A stretch of DNA of 64,000 nucleotides, from the NCBI RefSeq assembly GCF_039134705.1, contig NZ_CP146256.1, positions 1,550,001-1,614,000 of the forward strand, in the 5' to 3' direction. Position 1 is the first letter of the stretch. Every line of letters begins with the position of its first letter. Made by a program: the position numbers and the translations under genes. This document shows, in pieces, positions 60,555 through 64,000 of the stretch. The notes beneath the pieces were generated by a model. It did no database searches. It saw only the letters and a program-made list of their open reading frames with translations, and was not told the origin of the DNA. Origin of the DNA: Kineothrix sp. IPX-CK. Lineage in GTDB: Bacteria > Bacillota > Clostridia > Lachnospirales > Lachnospiraceae.

Positions 60555-60588
60555 CCTCCGTACCCATTTGTGGTAAGGAGGTTTTTTT
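60555..60588 (+). terminator. Riboswitch expression platform: terminator containing the cobQ Shine-Dalgarno
   Basis: CCTCCGTACC (60555-60564) pairs with GGTAAGGAGG (60572-60581) around a 7-base loop, followed by seven T residues that end at the cobQ ATG (60589). The AAGGAGG ribosome binding site is the 3' arm of the stem, so the same hairpin can both terminate and hide the site. Confidence 0.75.
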
Positions 60589-62106
60589 ATGTCCAAATCG
60601 ATCATGATACAAGGAACGATGTCCAATGCGGGAAAGAGCCTGCTCGTTGCAGGTCTGTGCCGGATATTTATGCAGGACGGTTTTAGTGCGGCGCCTTTCA
60701 AGTCGCAGAATATGGCTCTGAATTCTTATATTACGAAGGATGGTCTGGAAATGGGGCGTGCTCAGGTCATTCAGGCGCAGGCAGCCGGTCTGGAACCTTC
60801 CGTACTCATGAATCCCATTCTTCTAAAGCCTACTAACGATATCGGTTCTCAGGTAATCGTAAACGGGGAAGTCCTTGGGAATATGAATGCAAGAGATTAT
60901 TTCACCTATAAAAAGAAGCTCGTTCCGGTCATAAAGGCGGCTTATGACAAGCTGCAGGAGACGGCGGATATCATCGTAATCGAGGGTGCGGGAAGTCCGG
61001 CGGAAATAAATTTAAAGGAAAACGATATTGTAAATATGGGATTGGCGAAGCTGGTAGATGCTCCCGTACTGCTAGTGGGAGACATTGATAGGGGCGGAGT
61101 CTTTGCGCAGCTTATCGGAACCCTGATGCTTTTGGAAAAAGAAGAGCAGGAACGGGTAAAGGGACTGATCATCAACAAGTTCAGGGGTGATAAAACCATA
61201 CTCGATCCGGGCATAAGCATGCTGGAGGTAAAGGGCGGAAAACCGGTAGTAGGAGTCATTCCGTATATGGATATTTCCATTGAGGATGAAGACAGCCTGA
61301 CCACCCGCTTTGAGAAAAAAGAAAAAGCCCTGATAGATATAGCGGTTATCCGGTTTCCGAGAATTTCTAACTTTACGGATTTCGACAGATTCGAACAGCT
61401 GAAAGATGTTTCTGTGAGGTATGTGAAAAGTGTGGCAGAGCTTGGCAGCCCCGATATGATCTTGCTTCCCGGGAGTAAGAATACGATGGGAGACTTAAAG
61501 TGGATGCGCCAGAACGGTTTGGAAGCGGCAGTCAAAAAGATGTCCGAAAGCTGCGTGGTATTTGGCATATGCGGAGGCTATCAGATGTTAGGTAAGAGCA
61601 TTTCAGATCCCTTTTGCACTGAAGAAGGTGGAAATATAAGGGGAATGGAACTGCTCGCAATAGACACCGTACTTAAGAAAGACAAAATAAGAACTCAGGT
61701 AACGGGAAGATTCTGTAGTTTAGGCGGAGAGTTGTCTTCGCTTTCCGGCATGGAGATAGAAGGCTATGAGATACATATGGGTGTAAGCAGCCGGGAAGCA
61801 GAAGCTTCGCCCATCAGCGTCCTTACGGATAAAAAGGATGGCGCAGATAAGGCGGACGGTGCTTTCTTAACCAATGTATACGGCACTTATGTGCATGGAA
61901 TTTTTGACCATGGAGAAATCGCTCCTGCAATCGTGAGATGCCTGGCGGAAAAGAAAGGAATCTCCTATGACGGCGGGCGGCCCATGGATCATAAAATATT
62001 CAGGGAAACGCAGTATGACAAGCTGGCGAAGGTGCTTAGAGAATACTTGGATATGGATTACATTTACGATTTGTTGGGAGTAGAGCATAAGAGGGTGGAT
62101 TGGTGA
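60589..62106 (+). CDS. cobQ: Cobyric acid synthase CobQ
   Basis: A 505-residue glutamine-dependent amidotransferase that amidates four carboxylates of adenosylcobyrinic acid a,c-diamide. The N-terminal ATPase domain has [18 protein letters not shown] and the [12 protein letters not shown] motif. The glutaminase domain has the nucleophile in [12 protein letters not shown] and the catalytic His region near [11 protein letters not shown]. Length is standard. Downstream of the cobalamin riboswitch; the stop overlaps the cobT start. Confidence 0.96.
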   Translation: MSKSIMIQGTMSNAGKSLLVAGLCRIFMQDGFSAAPFKSQNMALNSYITKDGLEMGRAQVIQAQAAGLEPSVLMNPILLKPTNDIGSQVIVNGEVLGNMNARDYFTYKKKLVPVIKAAYDKLQETADIIVIEGAGSPAEINLKENDIVNMGLAKLVDAPVLLVGDIDRGGVFAQLIGTLMLLEKEEQERVKGLIINKFRGDKTILDPGISMLEVKGGKPVVGVIPYMDISIEDEDSLTTRFEKKEKALIDIAVIRFPRISNFTDFDRFEQLKDVSVRYVKSVAELGSPDMILLPGSKNTMGDLKWMRQNGLEAAVKKMSESCVVFGICGGYQMLGKSISDPFCTEEGGNIRGMELLAIDTVLKKDKIRTQVTGRFCSLGGELSSLSGMEIEGYEIHMGVSSREAEASPISVLTDKKDGADKADGAFLTNVYGTYVHGIFDHGEIAPAIVRCLAEKKGISYDGGRPMDHKIFRETQYDKLAKVLREYLDMDYIYDLLGVEHKRVDW

Positions 62107-63179
62107 CGGAAGAAGAACTGAAGCGATTAAAGCTTGACGGGCCGGATATGGAAATAGAGCGAAGGATTAAAGAAATATGGGATGGCATTGCAAAGCCGCT
62201 GGATGGCCTGGGGCGGTTTGAAACGATAATCGCCCGTATAGGAGCGATTGAGGGAGATACCAGAATTGATATTTCTTCGAAAGCCGTTATTGTTCTATGT
62301 GCGGATAACGGAATCGTGGAGGAAGGAATCAGTCAAAGCGGCCAGGAAGTAACGGCGCATGTAGCCGAGAGCATGGGAAGAGGAGAAAGCAGCGTGTGCA
62401 GGATGGCGAAGGCCGCCGGAGCAGACGTAATAGCGGTGGATATAGGAATTAATTCCAAGATAAGCGGGGAGGGTATTGTACATAGGAAAATCGCCTATGG
62501 AACAAAAAACTTTTTAAAAGAGCCTGCCATGACGAAAGAAGAGGTCTTGCAAGCCGTTACGGTAGGAATTGAGCTGGTGAAGGACTGTAAAAAAAGAGGT
62601 TATACGCTTCTTGCTACCGGAGAAATGGGTATCGGAAATACTACCACCAGTGCAGCGGTGACGGCGGCTCTATTGGGATGTCCGGCAAAGGACGTAGCAG
62701 GAAGAGGAGCAGGACTGAGTAAGGAAGGTTTGAGCCGCAAATACGAAGTGATCAACAGCGCTTTGGAAAAATATCAATTTCAGAGGACGGATACCCGAAG
62801 CATAAATGCTCTTAATATACTTGCGGCAGTAGGGGGGCTGGATATTGCAGGGCTTACCGGCGTATTTATCGGCGGTGGGCTGTATCGTGTGCCGATAGTG
62901 ATGGACGGCTCCATCAGTGCGGCGGCCGCGCTTGCAGCACAGCGGCTGGTGCCCGGCATAAAAGAATTCATCATTCCTTCCCATGTAAGCAAGGAGCCTG
63001 CCGCAGGAAAGATTATGCAGGAGCTTGGATTGCATCCGGTCATCGACGGGGAAATGGCACTTGGAGAGGGAACAGGCGCAGTAATGATGTTTTCACTGCT
63101 AGATATTGCCCTATCCGTTTATGAGAACCGGACGGGGTTTCAGGATATCAGTGTACAGCAGTATGTACGCTTCGATTAG
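62100..63179 (+). CDS. cobT: Nicotinate-nucleotide--dimethylbenzimidazole phosphoribosyltransferase CobT
   Basis: A 359-residue enzyme that makes alpha-ribazole phosphate for the lower ligand of cobalamin. Motifs are LDGLGRFE near the start, [18 protein letters not shown] (substrate loop), [13 protein letters not shown] [13 protein letters not shown] and the catalytic-Glu segment [11 protein letters not shown]. The start is TTG 62100 or GTG 62103; both overlap the cobQ stop, implying coupled translation. Second gene of the operon. Confidence 0.95.
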   Translation: MVTEEELKRLKLDGPDMEIERRIKEIWDGIAKPLDGLGRFETIIARIGAIEGDTRIDISSKAVIVLCADNGIVEEGISQSGQEVTAHVAESMGRGESSVCRMAKAAGADVIAVDIGINSKISGEGIVHRKIAYGTKNFLKEPAMTKEEVLQAVTVGIELVKDCKKRGYTLLATGEMGIGNTTTSAAVTAALLGCPAKDVAGRGAGLSKEGLSRKYEVINSALEKYQFQRTDTRSINALNILAAVGGLDIAGLTGVFIGGGLYRVPIVMDGSISAAAALAAQRLVPGIKEFIIPSHVSKEPAAGKIMQELGLHPVIDGEMALGEGTGAVMMFSLLDIALSVYENRTGFQDISVQQYVRFD

Positions 63180-63201
63180 TCAGAAAAAGAGGACACCGAA
63201 A

Positions 63202-63735
63202 ATGGTAATTATCATATCCGGCGGCAGCGGCAGCGGGAAGTCTGCCTATGCTGAAAAGAAAATATTATCACTGAGAGGAGCGGAGCCGCTTTACTATCTG
63301 GCGACCATGCAAATATATGATACGGAAGGCAAAAAGAAGGTGGAGAGACATAGGAAGCTGAGAGAGGGAAAGGGGTTCGTTACAATAGAGCAGCCGTTAA
63401 ACGTTGGGGCGGCAGCAGATGCGGTAGAAGAACAGGCATCGGTACTGCTTGAATGTATGTCCAATCTGGCGGCAAATGAGATGTTTGCAAATGCAGAGAC
63501 CGGGCTGCCCGAAGTATCACAAGTAGAAGAGCGTGTGATGGGCAGCGTACGGATGCTTGCGGAGAGGACAAAGCATCTGGTCATCGTGACCAACAATGTG
63601 TTCGAAGATGGTAACAGCTATGACGAAGGGACCATGCGGTATATGGAGACGCTGGGACGAATTAATTGCAGGCTGGCGGAGCTTGCGGACGAGGTGACAG
63701 AGGTAGTTGCGGGAATACCGGTAGAGGTGAAATGA
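63202..63735 (+). CDS. cobU: Adenosylcobinamide kinase/guanylyltransferase CobU-like
   Basis: A 177-residue P-loop protein. The nucleotide motif is IIISGGSGSGKSAYAEKKIL, and the C-terminus ADEVTEVVAGIPVEVK matches the CobU ending. It phosphorylates adenosylcobinamide and transfers GMP to form GDP-cobinamide. Some CobU motifs are less conserved than usual, for example the GTP-binding loop GGSGSGKS in place of GGARSGKS. ATG at 63202 has AAGAGGA upstream; a longer frame from 63106 overlaps cobT and is rejected. Confidence 0.85.
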   Translation: MVIIISGGSGSGKSAYAEKKILSLRGAEPLYYLATMQIYDTEGKKKVERHRKLREGKGFVTIEQPLNVGAAADAVEEQASVLLECMSNLAANEMFANAETGLPEVSQVEERVMGSVRMLAERTKHLVIVTNNVFEDGNSYDEGTMRYMETLGRINCRLAELADEVTEVVAGIPVEVK

Positions 63736-63736
63736 T

Positions 63737-64000
63737 ATGTTTTTAATTAAAGCTGCAGGAATTGCTTTTTCTATGTTTTCCATTATTCCGGTTCCCCAGT
63801 TTGAATGGAAGGAAAAGGATATGAAATATATGATTGCCTTTTTTCCTTTGGTCGGCGTGGTAATAGGAATTACGGTATATTTGTGGACAATGTTCTGTCA
63901 GGCTTTGGGAATGAGCAAAGGCTGTTTAGTCCTCATCGGAACAGCTCTTCCGATTGTCATATCCGGAGGAATCCATGTGGACGGTTATATGGATACGATG
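63737..64000 (+). CDS. cobS: Cobalamin synthase CobS (5' part, cut by window)
   Basis: The first 88 residues of CobS, the membrane enzyme joining GDP-cobinamide and alpha-ribazole phosphate. It begins FLIKAAGIAFSMFSIIPVP, and the family motif GGIHVDGYMDT, which is expected to bind the metal, ends at the window edge. The start ATG 63737 lies 2 bases after the cobU stop (TGATATG). The gene runs past base 64000. Confidence 0.9.
   Translation, partial: MFLIKAAGIAFSMFSIIPVPQFEWKEKDMKYMIAFFPLVGVVIGITVYLWTMFCQALGMSKGCLVLIGTALPIVISGGIHVDGYMDTM

Overview
The window looks like chromosomal DNA of an anaerobic, low-to-moderate GC Gram-positive bacterium of the class Clostridia, most likely Lachnospiraceae. 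This placement is inferred from gene content and signals: strong GGAGG-type ribosome binding sites, frequent TTG starts, many short intrinsic terminators, lipobox-anchored binding proteins, a ferredoxin-type aldo/keto reductase, pyruvate phosphate dikinase, a DUF624 (YesL) protein and a cobalamin riboswitch. No rRNA, tRNA, CRISPR array, transposase or phage gene was seen, so the genus cannot be fixed.

Layout. 1-3.0 kb: end of a DUF3021 membrane protein, a structured inverted-repeat element, and an ABC ATPase/FtsX permease pair. 3.0-9.2 kb: aldo/keto reductase, CarD-like regulator, a choice-of-anchor-A protein with a Cys-Pro repeat tract (minus strand), flavodoxin, and an ECF sigma/anti-sigma pair. 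9.2-15.6 kb: a FadR-type GntR regulator divergent from DUF5692-hypB-large FeS/FAD oxidoreductase-hypA, followed by a broken FMN reductase gene. 15.7-20.3 kb: pyruvate phosphate dikinase with a structured leader, a short AraC protein and an unknown partner. 20.4-26.9 kb: alpha-galactosidase, GPH sugar symporter, GH13 glucosidase and an AAC(3)-like acyltransferase. 26.9-31.0 kb: two-component system, DUF362 lipoprotein and PF03773 permease. 31.1-37.9 kb: GNAT genes, a beheaded phosphoesterase, a carbamoyltransferase-like gene, TetR with a frameshifted MFS exporter, and methylglyoxal synthase. 37.9-49.4 kb: a GntR/FCD regulator and two operons that share its apparent operator: amidohydrolase, aminotransferase, dehydrogenases, RocB-like peptidase and a polar amino acid ABC transporter. 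49.4-60.2 kb: DUF368 protein, LacI regulator, and an operon of GH127 arabinofuranosidase, sugar ABC transporter, YesL and a chemoreceptor. 60.3-64.0 kb: cobalamin riboswitch and cobQ-cobT-cobU-cobS, the last cut by the window edge.

Themes. Several regulators sit beside genes carrying matching palindromes: GntR at 9.9 kb, TetR at 35.2 kb, GntR/FCD at 38.5 kb and LacI at 51.5 kb. The response regulator at 26.9 kb has nearby direct repeats as a candidate site. The most system-like region is 37.9-49.3 kb. There, two operons have the same 15-bp operator, a shared TTGACAAGT promoter start, and an intrinsic terminator placed between promoter and first gene. Their enzymes together suggest catabolism of a guanidino or otherwise modified arginine-type amino acid, which is an inference. 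A second system-like region is hypA/hypB around a 912-residue oxidoreductase with no hydrogenase in sight. A palindromic repeat family occurs at 11.86 and 45.68 kb, and a remnant of it forms the last codons of the chemoreceptor gene at 60.2 kb. Three genes look broken: the FMN reductase (15.1 kb), the phosphoesterase (31.8 kb) and the MFS exporter (36.0 kb).
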